From Micrococcales bacterium UBA2037 (GTDB lineage Bacteria; Actinomycetota; Actinomycetes; Actinomycetales; Microbacteriaceae): a stretch of 5,666 nucleotides of DNA. Numbering within the stretch: position 1 is the stretch's first letter; every line of letters begins with the position of its first letter. This document shows positions 1 through 5,666 of the stretch, piece after piece. The stretch is from contig DDBH01000022.1 in NCBI GenBank assembly GCA_002333405.1, positions 1 through 5,666 of the forward strand, written 5' to 3'. The notes under the pieces are model-generated. The model ran no database searches. It was given only the letters and a program-made list of their open reading frames with translations, and was not told where the DNA came from. The translations under genes and the position numbers were made by a program.

Positions 1-2279
1 TCAATTTTGATGGTTCCGTCGCCCGAACAGGTCTCACAGCGTCCACCCTTGACGTTAAATGAGAACCGTCCCTGCAGATAACCTCGAACCTTCGACTCCT
101 GGGTGTCGGCAAACAGCTTTCTGATGTGGTCGAAGACACCGGTGTAGGTGGCGGGATTTGACCTCGGTGTTCTGCCAATTGGAGCTTGGTCAACATGCAC
201 TACTTTGTCTAGAAGCTCAACGCCCTCAACCCGTGTGTGCTTGCCAGCAACCGATTTGGCTCCGTTTAGACGCTGCGCCAGAACCTCGTAGAGCACGTCG
301 TTGACCAGCGAGGACTTTCCTGAGCCGCTTACGCCAGTGACTGCGGTCATAACTCCTAGCGGAAATTTAACATCAACATTCTTGAGGTTGTTCTCCCTGG
401 CACCGACAACTTTCAGGCCACCGCCCGGCTTTGCCTTCCTTCGCTTTTTAGGAGTCTCAATCTTGAGCTTCTCTGACAGGTATGCGCCGGTAATCGAATT
501 TTGGTTCTTCAGCAAAGTTGCATAGCTGCCGGAGTGGACAACCTCGCCACCGTTGACGCCAGCCCCAGGTCCGATGTCGACTAGCCAGTCGGCAGCTCGA
601 ATCGTGTCCTCGTCGTGCTCGACGACGATGAGTGTGTTGCCAAGGTCTCGGAGCTTTATGAGCGTCTCAATCAGGCGCAGGTTGTCTCGCTGGTGGAGTC
701 CAATTGATGGCTCGTCCAGCACGTAGAGCACTCCAGTTAGACCGGCTCCGATTTGGGTGGCCAGTCTGATTCGCTGCGCTTCTCCCCCGGACAGTGAACC
801 TGCTGCTCTTTCGAGAGAAAGGTAGCCAAGTCCAACAGCTAGCAGGAAATCCAACCTGGCGCGAATCTCTCTGAGCACCTGGGCTGCAATTTTTGCCTCC
901 CTCTCGCTCAGGTCCAACGAATCGAAGAAATCGTGAGATTCCCCAAGGGATATTTGAGCCACGTCATGAATGGACTTACCGTGGACTGTTACCGCTAGTA
1001 CCTCCGGCCGTAGCCGCGCACCATCGCAGGCGGGGCATGGAATTTCGCGAAGGTAATCAGCCCATTTTGCCCTTGCCCAATCGCTATCGGACTCAAGATA
1101 TTTGCGCTCGATGTACGGAAGAACGCCCTCAAAGCCAGAGGTGTAGCGCATTTCACGACCGTACTTCGAGCGCCACTTCACCTGCACCTCAAAGTCGTTG
1201 CCGTTGAGGATTGCGTCGCGGGTGGACTCCGACAGCTTCTTCCAGGGGGTATCGAGGTCGAATTCAAGATCTTCCGCTAATCCCTGCAGTAGTCTCACGA
1301 AATAGGAGTACAGGCCCTTGCCCTGAGTGGACCAGGGCAAAATTACTCCCTGGTTGATGCTGGCAGCTTCATCCCCAATTACAAGATCTTTGTCGACCGC
1401 CATCTTGGTTCCAAGCCCGGTGCAAACCTGGCAGGCGCCAAAGGGTGCGTTGAAGGAAAAGGTGCGCGGTTCAATCTCGGTGAGGGCCAAATCGTGCTCA
1501 TTCGGGCAACTCAGGTTCTCGGAAAAGACGCGTTGGGTTTTGAGGTCGATGAAGTCAACCACTATCCGACCACCTGCAAGCTTCAGTGCGGTTTCTACGG
1601 AGTCAGTGATTCTCGACTGCGCTTCCGGTTTCACGACCAGGCGGTCAACCACCACCGATATGTCGTGCTTGTAGCTCTTCTTCAGCGCCTTAGCTTCGGC
1701 AAGCACCACGGTTTCGCCGTCTATCACTGCCCTGGCATAACCCTGGGACTGAAGCGAGGCAAACAGGTCTTGGAACTCCCCCTTCTTCTGCACCACTATT
1801 GGCGCAAGGAGTTGGAACTTTGTTCCGGTCTCGAGCGCCAAAAGTTGGTCAACGATCGCCTGTGGGGTTTGCTTTGAAATCACCTCGTTGCAGACATGGC
1901 AGTGCGGCACGCCGATTCTCGCCCACAGCAATCTCAGGTAATCGTGGATTTCGGTGATTGTTCCAACTGTTGACCGAGGGTTTCTGTTTGTGGACTTTTG
2001 GTCGATGGAAACTGCCGGGCTCAATCCCTCAATGAAATCGACGTCCGGTCTATCTACCTGACCGAGAAACTGTCTAGCGTAGGCACTGAGGGATTCCACA
2101 TATCGGCGCTGTCCTTCGGCGAAAATCGTGTCGAAAGCAAGCGATGACTTACCAGAGCCACTCAGGCCAGTAAAGACGATCATCGCGTCTCTGGGGAGCT
2201 CTAAATCAAGATTCTTTAGGTTGTGAACCCTCGCGCCCTTGATGGCTAATTTTGCACCTTTAGGCTGCTGAATGGTCAT
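1..2279 (-). CDS. uvrA: Excinuclease ABC subunit A (UvrA), C-terminal end cut by the window edge
   Basis: UvrA is the damage-sensing ATPase of nucleotide excision repair. As a dimer it binds distorted DNA and loads UvrB. The frame stays open from ATG at 2279 to the window edge, giving 759 complete codons; the family is usually about 940-970 residues, so roughly a fifth is missing. Visible in order: first Walker A GLSGSGKSS with Lys44; Cys pair C127/C130; UvrB-binding region about 130-250; first zinc site C258, H262, C283, C286; ABC signature LSGGEAQRIRLA at 496-507; Walker B with D522-E523 (VLDEPSIGLH); Lys/Arg-rich linker about 605-621; second Walker A GVSGSGKSS with Lys655; and C748/C751 opening the second zinc finger. 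The second signature and Walker B lie outside the window. The ATG is the only sensible start because the next upstream in-frame codons run into the uvrB stop. It follows uvrB by 9 bases with no clear Shine-Dalgarno sequence. Identity is certain; I see no frameshift. Confidence 0.98.
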   Translation of the reverse strand, partial: MTIQQPKGAKLAIKGARVHNLKNLDLELPRDAMIVFTGLSGSGKSSLAFDTIFAEGQRRYVESLSAYARQFLGQVDRPDVDFIEGLSPAVSIDQKSTNRNPRSTVGTITEIHDYLRLLWARIGVPHCHVCNEVISKQTPQAIVDQLLALETGTKFQLLAPIVVQKKGEFQDLFASLQSQGYARAVIDGETVVLAEAKALKKSYKHDISVVVDRLVVKPEAQSRITDSVETALKLAGGRIVVDFIDLKTQRVFSENLSCPNEHDLALTEIEPRTFSFNAPFGACQVCTGLGTKMAVDKDLVIGDEAASINQGVILPWSTQGKGLYSYFVRLLQGLAEDLEFDLDTPWKKLSESTRDAILNGNDFEVQVKWRSKYGREMRYTSGFEGVLPYIERKYLESDSDWARAKWADYLREIPCPACDGARLRPEVLAVTVHGKSIHDVAQISLGESHDFFDSLDLSEREAKIAAQVLREIRARLDFLLAVGLGYLSLERAAGSLSGGEAQRIRLATQIGAGLTGVLYVLDEPSIGLHQRDNLRLIETLIKLRDLGNTLIVVEHDEDTIRAADWLVDIGPGAGVNGGEVVHSGSYATLLKNQNSITGAYLSEKLKIETPKKRRKAKPGGGLKVVGARENNLKNVDVKFPLGVMTAVTGVSGSGKSSLVNDVLYEVLAQRLNGAKSVAGKHTRVEGVELLDKVVHVDQAPIGRTPRSNPATYTGVFDHIRKLFADTQESKVRGYLQGRFSFNVKGGRCETCSGDGTIKI

Positions 2280-2285
2280 TGCACA

Positions 2286-2291
2286 AGTTTA
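2286..2291 (-). promoter_or_regulatory. Candidate -10 box (TAAACT) for a leaderless uvrA transcript
   Basis: On the minus strand, TAAACT fits the actinobacterial -10 pattern TANNNT. It lies at -12 to -7 relative to the A of the uvrA ATG, which is where it would be if transcription began at the start codon. Its first three bases are the uvrB stop codon TAA. There is no convincing -35 (CTTTCG or TTTCGA at suitable spacing) and no close Shine-Dalgarno sequence for uvrA. TANNNT is a loose motif that arises often by chance, so this is tentative. The alternative is that uvrA is read only from the upstream message by reinitiation. Confidence 0.25.
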
Positions 2292-4352
2292 GGCATGTCC
2301 TGCTCGTTCGAAAGCTCGCAACTCCTTTTTTAGTTCGGATATCTCGTCCCTAATTCGTGCCGCCAATTCAAACTTCAGTTCCGAGGCGGCCAACTTCATC
2401 TGGGCATCGAGTTCAAGCACAGTCTTTAGAATTTCTTGCTGCCCGGCTGCACCAATTGCAGGGCGTCCACGTGCCTTTGTTCCAGCCTTCTTGTTTGACT
2501 GCATGCTCAGTTCAGCGACCAGCTTTTCGGTGTCAACTTCTTCCCGCTGCAGGCTGTCGGTGATGTCGGCAATCTTTTTGCGCAGTGGTTGCGGGTCGAC
2601 GCCCATCTTCTTGTTATAGGCGATCTGCTTATCTCGTCGACGATTGGTTTCGTCAATTGCCCGGGTCATGGAATTGGTCATAACGTCGGCATACATGTGA
2701 ACTTCGCCATTGACGTTTCTAGCGGCGCGACCGATGGTCTGAATCAAAGAGGTTGTAGACCTGAGGAAACCCTCTTTGTCGGCGTCCAGGATGGCAACCA
2801 GTGACACTTCAGGAAGGTCCAGACCTTCTCTGAGCAAGTTGATTCCAACCAGTACATCGAAGATTCCCTGTCTGAGTTCCCTTAGTAACTCGACGCGTCT
2901 CAACGTGTCGACATCGGAGTGTAGGTAGCGGACTCGAACTCCCATTTCGGTGAAGTACTCGGTGACCTCTTCGGCCAGTCTTTTGGTGAGCGTTGTCACC
3001 AGCACCCGCTCGTTCTTTTCGGTTCTGGTCCTGATCTCATCCAGCAGGTCGTCGATTTGTCCCTTGGCGGGTTTGACGACAATTTGAGGATCAACCAGAC
3101 CGGTGGGGCGAATGATTTGCTCGACTACTCCGTCTGACTTCTCAAGTTCGTATTTGGCTGGTGTAGCCGACAGGTAAACGGTTTGTCCGGTGCGCTCCAG
3201 GAATTCTTCAAAGCGCAGCGGTCGGTTATCAAGGGCAGAGGGTAAACGGAACCCGTGCTCAACCAAGGTTCGCTTCCTAGAAGAGTCTCCCATGTACATA
3301 GCTCCTATTTGCGGGACGGTTACGTGAGACTCATCAATTACGGTCAGGAAGTCCTCTGGGAAATAATCCAGGAGACAGGCCGGCGGTTCCCCGGTTTCGC
3401 GCTGATCAATGTGCTTCGAGTAATTCTCGATGCCCGAACAAAAACCAAGCTCACGAATCATTTCCAAGTCGAAGGTGGTTCGCATCTTTATGCGCTGTGC
3501 TTCTAGAAGCTTGCCCTGGCCTTCGAGTTCGCGGTACCGCTGCTCCAGCTCGTCCTCGATGTCCTCAATTGCCTTACCCATCCGCTCCGCTGGCGCAACG
3601 TAGTAAGAGGCTGGGTAGATCGCAACACTGTCGCGCTCCATCAGGATTTCCCCGGTTAGTGGGTGAATCCTGTAGATCTTTTCGATCTCGTCGCCGAAAA
3701 ATTCGATGCGAGTTGCTTCCTCGTCGTAGACAGCGATGATCTCTACCGTGTCACCCTTAACTCGGAAATTACCGCGGGTAAATTCAATGTCATTTCGCTG
3801 ATACTGGATCGCTACCAAGGCACGAATCAGATCGTCTCGGTCAATTACCTGCCCAACCTTCAGCGGCAAAGATTGCGCGAGATACTCCTTTGGGGCACCC
3901 AGACCGTAGATGCAGGAAACCGTTGCAACCACAATCACGTCTCGTCTTGACAGCAGCGACATGGTCGCTGAGTATCTAAGACGTTCAACCTCCTCATTGA
4001 TCGAGGAGTCCTTTTCAATGAAGGTGTCGGTTTGAGGAACGTAAGCCTCGGGCTGGTAGTAGTCGTAATAGCTGACGAAATACTCCACTGCGTTCTCGGG
4101 AAACATCTCGCGCAGTTCACTTGCCAACTGAGCGGCAAGGGTTTTGTTGTGGGCAATTACCAGCGTTGGTCGCTGCAGTTTCTCAACCAACCAGGCGGTC
4201 GTTGCGGACTTACCGGTTCCAGTGGCACCCAACAACACAACATCTCGCTCGCCAGCATTGATGCGCTCGGTCAGTTCAGCAATGGCGTTCGGCTGGTCTC
4301 CAGCTGGTGAGTAGGGGCTGACTACCTTGAAGGGCGTGGTTGCCTCTTCCAT
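2289..4352 (-). CDS. uvrB: Excinuclease ABC subunit B (UvrB)
   Basis: UvrB is the central helicase-like subunit of nucleotide excision repair. UvrA delivers it to DNA; it inserts a beta-hairpin to verify the lesion and recruits UvrC for incision. The 687-residue product is full length for the family. Visible: Walker A GATGTGKS with Lys48; damage-verification hairpin rich in tyrosine at 95-104 (YYDYYQPEAY); motif II DESH at 340-343; motif III LSATP at 394-398; motif V region GINLLREGLDLPEVS from 503; motif VI QTIGRAARN at 538-546; a basic linker about 616-640; and a C-terminal UVR motif about 646-678, which in this family binds UvrC. The ATG overlaps the coaE stop as TGATG. A weak GGGA lies 7 bases upstream, so translation is probably coupled to coaE. 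No LexA-type box (GAAC-N4-GTTC) was found upstream. All key motifs are intact. Confidence 0.99.
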   Translation of the reverse strand: MEEATTPFKVVSPYSPAGDQPNAIAELTERINAGERDVVLLGATGTGKSATTAWLVEKLQRPTLVIAHNKTLAAQLASELREMFPENAVEYFVSYYDYYQPEAYVPQTDTFIEKDSSINEEVERLRYSATMSLLSRRDVIVVATVSCIYGLGAPKEYLAQSLPLKVGQVIDRDDLIRALVAIQYQRNDIEFTRGNFRVKGDTVEIIAVYDEEATRIEFFGDEIEKIYRIHPLTGEILMERDSVAIYPASYYVAPAERMGKAIEDIEDELEQRYRELEGQGKLLEAQRIKMRTTFDLEMIRELGFCSGIENYSKHIDQRETGEPPACLLDYFPEDFLTVIDESHVTVPQIGAMYMGDSSRKRTLVEHGFRLPSALDNRPLRFEEFLERTGQTVYLSATPAKYELEKSDGVVEQIIRPTGLVDPQIVVKPAKGQIDDLLDEIRTRTEKNERVLVTTLTKRLAEEVTEYFTEMGVRVRYLHSDVDTLRRVELLRELRQGIFDVLVGINLLREGLDLPEVSLVAILDADKEGFLRSTTSLIQTIGRAARNVNGEVHMYADVMTNSMTRAIDETNRRRDKQIAYNKKMGVDPQPLRKKIADITDSLQREEVDTEKLVAELSMQSNKKAGTKARGRPAIGAAGQQEILKTVLELDAQMKLAASELKFELAARIRDEISELKKELRAFERAGHA

Positions 4353-4354
4353 CA
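4350..4354 (-). other. coaE stop / uvrB start overlap (TGATG)
   Basis: The coaE stop TGA (4354-4352) and the uvrB ATG (4352-4350) share one base. Such overlaps normally let a terminating ribosome restart on the next gene. A weak purine run, GGGA at 4363-4360, lies 7 bases before the uvrB ATG and could assist. This makes coaE and uvrB parts of one transcript and ties UvrB synthesis to translation of coaE. Confidence 0.9.
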
Positions 4355-4939
4355 GTTGGTCCCGGCGGTTAGCTCTAGGTACGCGCTTGTCGCCCTGGAC
4401 ACAAGCTCCTCCATGCTGCAGTCAGAGCTAATCACCGTGTCTGCAATTGACTCGCGCTCCTGGTCGCTTGACTGGGCACTGATTCTTGCTCTGGCAGCCT
4501 GTTCTGTCATTCCCCGGTGTTGAATCAATCGCTGCACCCTGGTCTCCACCGGAGCACTGACAGCGATGATGTGGTCAAACTTCAGCGGCGATTTGGTTTC
4601 AACCAGCAGCGGAATTGTGTACACCACGACACCGTTGGTGTTCTTGATGCGCTCACTGGAAAGTTGTTGAATCAAGGGATGCAAGATTGATTCAAGTCGC
4701 TTGCGGCTTTGCTCGTCGGAGAACGCGATTGTTGCCAGCGCCTGACGGTCCAATGATCCGTCTTCTGCCAGCACCGCTGTTCCGAAGACTTCGGTTACTG
4801 CTAAAAGACCCGCAGATCCCGGTTCCACAGCTTCGCGGGCAAGCAGATCGGCATCGATCTCGGTGGCGCCAAGCGCTACAAATTGTCTTGCCACGGTTGA
4901 CTTACCCGAGGCAATTCCACCGGTGAGTGCAATCAGCAT
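4352..4939 (-). CDS. coaE: Dephospho-CoA kinase (CoaE)
   Basis: CoaE phosphorylates the 3'-hydroxyl of dephospho-CoA with ATP, the last step of coenzyme A synthesis in the cytoplasm. The 195-residue product has the normal length of the single-domain family. Visible: P-loop GGIASGKS at 7-14 with Lys13; substrate-site D29-A-D31; HPLI at 87-90; IPLLVE at 109-114; and an Arg-rich lid, HRGMTEQAARARI, at 141-153. The usual Asn in the late IxN motif is replaced: the text reads ADTVISSD at 166-173. There is no C-terminal GrpB/UPF0157 domain, unlike the longer mycobacterial CoaE. The start is well fixed: MLIALTGG is the family's N-terminus and no upstream in-frame start exists before the terminator. 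The bases before the ATG are pyrimidine-rich with no Shine-Dalgarno sequence, so it may be translated from a leaderless mRNA. It leads the coaE-uvrB-uvrA group. Confidence 0.96.
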   Translation of the reverse strand: MLIALTGGIASGKSTVARQFVALGATEIDADLLAREAVEPGSAGLLAVTEVFGTAVLAEDGSLDRQALATIAFSDEQSRKRLESILHPLIQQLSSERIKNTNGVVVYTIPLLVETKSPLKFDHIIAVSAPVETRVQRLIQHRGMTEQAARARISAQSSDQERESIADTVISSDCSMEELVSRATSAYLELTAGTN

Positions 4940-4946
4940 AGATATA

Positions 4947-4952
4947 AGGATA
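4947..4952 (-). promoter_or_regulatory. Candidate -10 box (TATCCT) for a leaderless coaE transcript
   Basis: TATCCT on the minus strand fits TANNNT and lies at -13 to -8 relative to the A of the coaE ATG, so transcription would start at or next to the start codon. It abuts the T-tract of the rpsA terminator, and any -35 (CAACGG at a 17-base spacing, a poor match) would fall inside the hairpin loop. An overlapping TTATAT slightly nearer the ATG is an alternative. Two facts favour a promoter here: the terminator should cut off read-through from rpsA, and coaE has no ribosome binding site. The motif is weak by itself. Confidence 0.4.
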
Positions 4953-4987
4953 AAGAAAAAGAGGGAGTGCCGTTGGCACTCCCTCTT
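4952..4987 (-). terminator. Rho-independent terminator after rpsA
   Basis: On the minus strand, AAGAGGGAGTGCC and GGCACTCCCTCTT form a perfect 13-bp stem (4987-4975 with 4971-4959) around the 3-base loop AAC. The sequence continues as a T-rich tract, TTTTTCTTT (4960-4952), whose first two T bases also close the stem. The hairpin begins 16 bases after the rpsA stop. The plus strand has no comparable T-run after the hairpin, so it acts only for minus-strand transcription. It ends the ribosomal-protein message and separates it from coaE. Confidence 0.94.
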
Positions 4988-5003
4988 ATCTCAATGCTTG
5001 TTG

Positions 5004-5666
5004 TTACTTGTCTTCGCTTAGCTTGTCACGCAGCGCTGCAAGTGATGCATCGTCGGCCAGGGTTCCCTGGTCAGCTGCTTCACCAGAAGACGCTGTGGCC
5101 TCCTGTGCTGGAGCTGTGTCAGGAAGCGCTGCTAGGTGCTCGAAAGCAGCCTTGGCCTGAACCTTGTGAGTCTCCCAACGAGCGTGAGCCTCGGCGTACT
5201 CGGCCTCCCACTTGGTGCGAGCTTCCTCGAACCCATCTTTCCACTCGCTTGTGGCTGGGTCGAAGCCCTCTGGGTAGCGGTACTGACCCTTTTCGTCGTA
5301 GTCAGCGCTCATACCGTAAAGCACAGGGTTGAAGTCGGTGCCCGCTGGGTCAACTTCCTCAAGGGCCTGCTTCAGCGACAGTGAGATTCTGCGACGCTCT
5401 AGATCGATGTCGATCAGCTTCACGAATACTTCCTGGTTCACTGAGACAACCTGATCGGCGTGCTCAACGTGCTTAGCCGAAAGCTCTGAGATGTGGACTA
5501 GGCCCTCGATGCCATCTGCGACGCGCACGAACGCACCGAATGGAACAATCTTGGTTACCTTGCCAGGGATGTACTGGCCAATGGCGTGAGTTCTTGCGAA
5601 CAGCTGCCATGGGTCTTCCTGAGTGGCCTTTAGGGACAGTGAGACACGCTCGCGGTCCTGGTCAAC
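5004..5666 (-). CDS. rpsA: 30S ribosomal protein S1 (RpsA), C-terminal 220 residues; N-terminus outside the window
   Basis: S1 binds mRNA on the 30S subunit and helps initiate translation. The frame is open from the window edge to TAA at 5006-5004, so the start is not visible. The first visible residues (DRERVSLSLKATQEDPW) are the end of one S1 (OB-fold) domain. A complete last S1 domain follows at about visible residues 30-100, with GKVTKIVPFGAFVRV, the GLVHISELS motif and the closing RRRISLSLKQA. Next comes the actinobacterial tail: FNPVLYGMSADYDEKGQY, a helical Trp/Glu/Ala-rich section with an 11-residue aromatic repeat (listed separately), and a low-complexity Ala/Glu/Asp-rich end. A GTG at 5528 within the last S1 domain could be mistaken for a start, but conserved S1 sequence continues upstream in frame. 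The gene ends in its own terminator. Confidence 0.97.
   Translation of the reverse strand, partial: VDQDRERVSLSLKATQEDPWQLFARTHAIGQYIPGKVTKIVPFGAFVRVADGIEGLVHISELSAKHVEHADQVVSVNQEVFVKLIDIDLERRRISLSLKQALEEVDPAGTDFNPVLYGMSADYDEKGQYRYPEGFDPATSEWKDGFEEARTKWEAEYAEAHARWETHKVQAKAAFEHLAALPDTAPAQEATASSGEAADQGTLADDASLAALRDKLSEDK
5115..5276 (-). repeat. 11-residue (hendecad) aromatic repeat in the S1 C-terminal tail
   Basis: Within rpsA, aromatic residues recur exactly every 11 residues: Tyr, Trp, Trp, Trp, Phe, with codons starting at 5276, 5243, 5210, 5177 and 5144. The repeat units read YPEGFDPATSE, WKDGFEEARTK, WEAEYAEAHAR and WETHKVQAKAA, then FEHLAALPDT. A second aromatic (F, F, Y) sits at unit position 5 in the first three. 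Ala at position 8 is shared by the first four units, and Glu is common at positions 2 and 7. This spacing is that of a hendecad helix, expected to place the aromatics in one stripe. It is a protein-level repeat; I did not see a DNA-level duplication. Confidence 0.75.

Noticed and set aside
893..1877. Plus-strand open frames inside uvrA (893-1207 and 1494-1877, up to 127 codons)
   Set aside because: They lie fully opposite a continuous, strongly conserved uvrA frame, give no recognisable protein motifs and have no supporting start signals. They are antisense shadows.
2304..2314. TCGAAC half-site just before the end of uvrB as a possible LexA operator for uvrA
   Set aside because: Only one half matches. 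The expected GTTCGA after four bases is absent (AGGACA instead), so a LexA site is not supported.
3935..4156. A second minus-strand open frame of 73 codons inside uvrB
   Set aside because: It is an out-of-frame reading of the conserved helicase region of uvrB and resembles no known protein.
5004..5528. A separate 174-residue gene starting at GTG 5528
   Set aside because: The GTG is a valine inside the last S1 domain. The same frame runs upstream to the window edge with clear S1-domain sequence, so this is part of rpsA.
5590..5601. Inverted repeat GTTC-N4-GAAC, resembling an SOS box
   Set aside because: The half-sites are in the opposite order to the LexA box (GAAC-N4-GTTC), and the site lies deep within the rpsA coding sequence.
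1..5666. Search for mobile elements, CRISPR arrays, tRNA or other RNA genes, phage genes or a new defence system
   Set aside because: The window is filled by four intact or edge-cut housekeeping genes with intergenic spaces of 64, 0 and 9 bases. No repeats, insertion ends, RNA folds apart from the terminator, or unknown genes were seen.

Overview
The window lies within a bacterial DNA-repair and housekeeping cluster. Every real gene is on the minus strand. Read in the direction of transcription (from high to low coordinates), the order is the 3' part of rpsA (ribosomal protein S1), coaE (dephospho-CoA kinase), uvrB and the first ~80% of uvrA (excision nuclease subunits B and A). Coding density is nearly complete. 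The only real gap is the 64 bases between rpsA and coaE, and no stretch over 300 bases lacks a gene.

The organism is almost certainly an actinobacterium. The evidence is the rpsA-coaE-uvrB-uvrA order, the actinobacterial sequence style of UvrB (Walker A GATGTGKSATTAWL) and of UvrA (first zinc site beginning CPNEH), and the Trp/Glu-rich tail of S1. Base composition looks close to balanced rather than strongly GC-rich. With the Micrococcales-like S1 tail, this suggests a reduced-GC member of Microbacteriaceae, such as the freshwater Luna-type lineages (Rhodoluna/Aquiluna). That placement is an inference from memory of these families.

Layout: 5666-5004 is rpsA. A strong intrinsic terminator (13-bp perfect stem plus T-tract) sits at 4987-4952. 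coaE starts at 4939, only 12 bases after the T-tract, with no Shine-Dalgarno sequence and a TANNNT box at leaderless spacing. coaE and uvrB overlap by one base (TGATG), so they are probably translationally coupled. uvrB ends in TAA, and uvrA begins 9 bases later in the same reading frame, again without a Shine-Dalgarno sequence and with a TANNNT box (TAAACT) that includes the uvrB stop codon.

Functionally, UvrA finds bulky DNA lesions and loads UvrB, which verifies damage and recruits UvrC (not in this window). CoaE makes the last step of coenzyme A, and S1 helps the ribosome engage mRNA; their link to repair is one of gene order only. I see no mobile element, CRISPR array, RNA gene, phage gene or previously undescribed system. 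The most interesting signals are the terminator/promoter overlap before coaE, the compact uvrB/uvrA junction, and an 11-residue aromatic repeat in the S1 tail.
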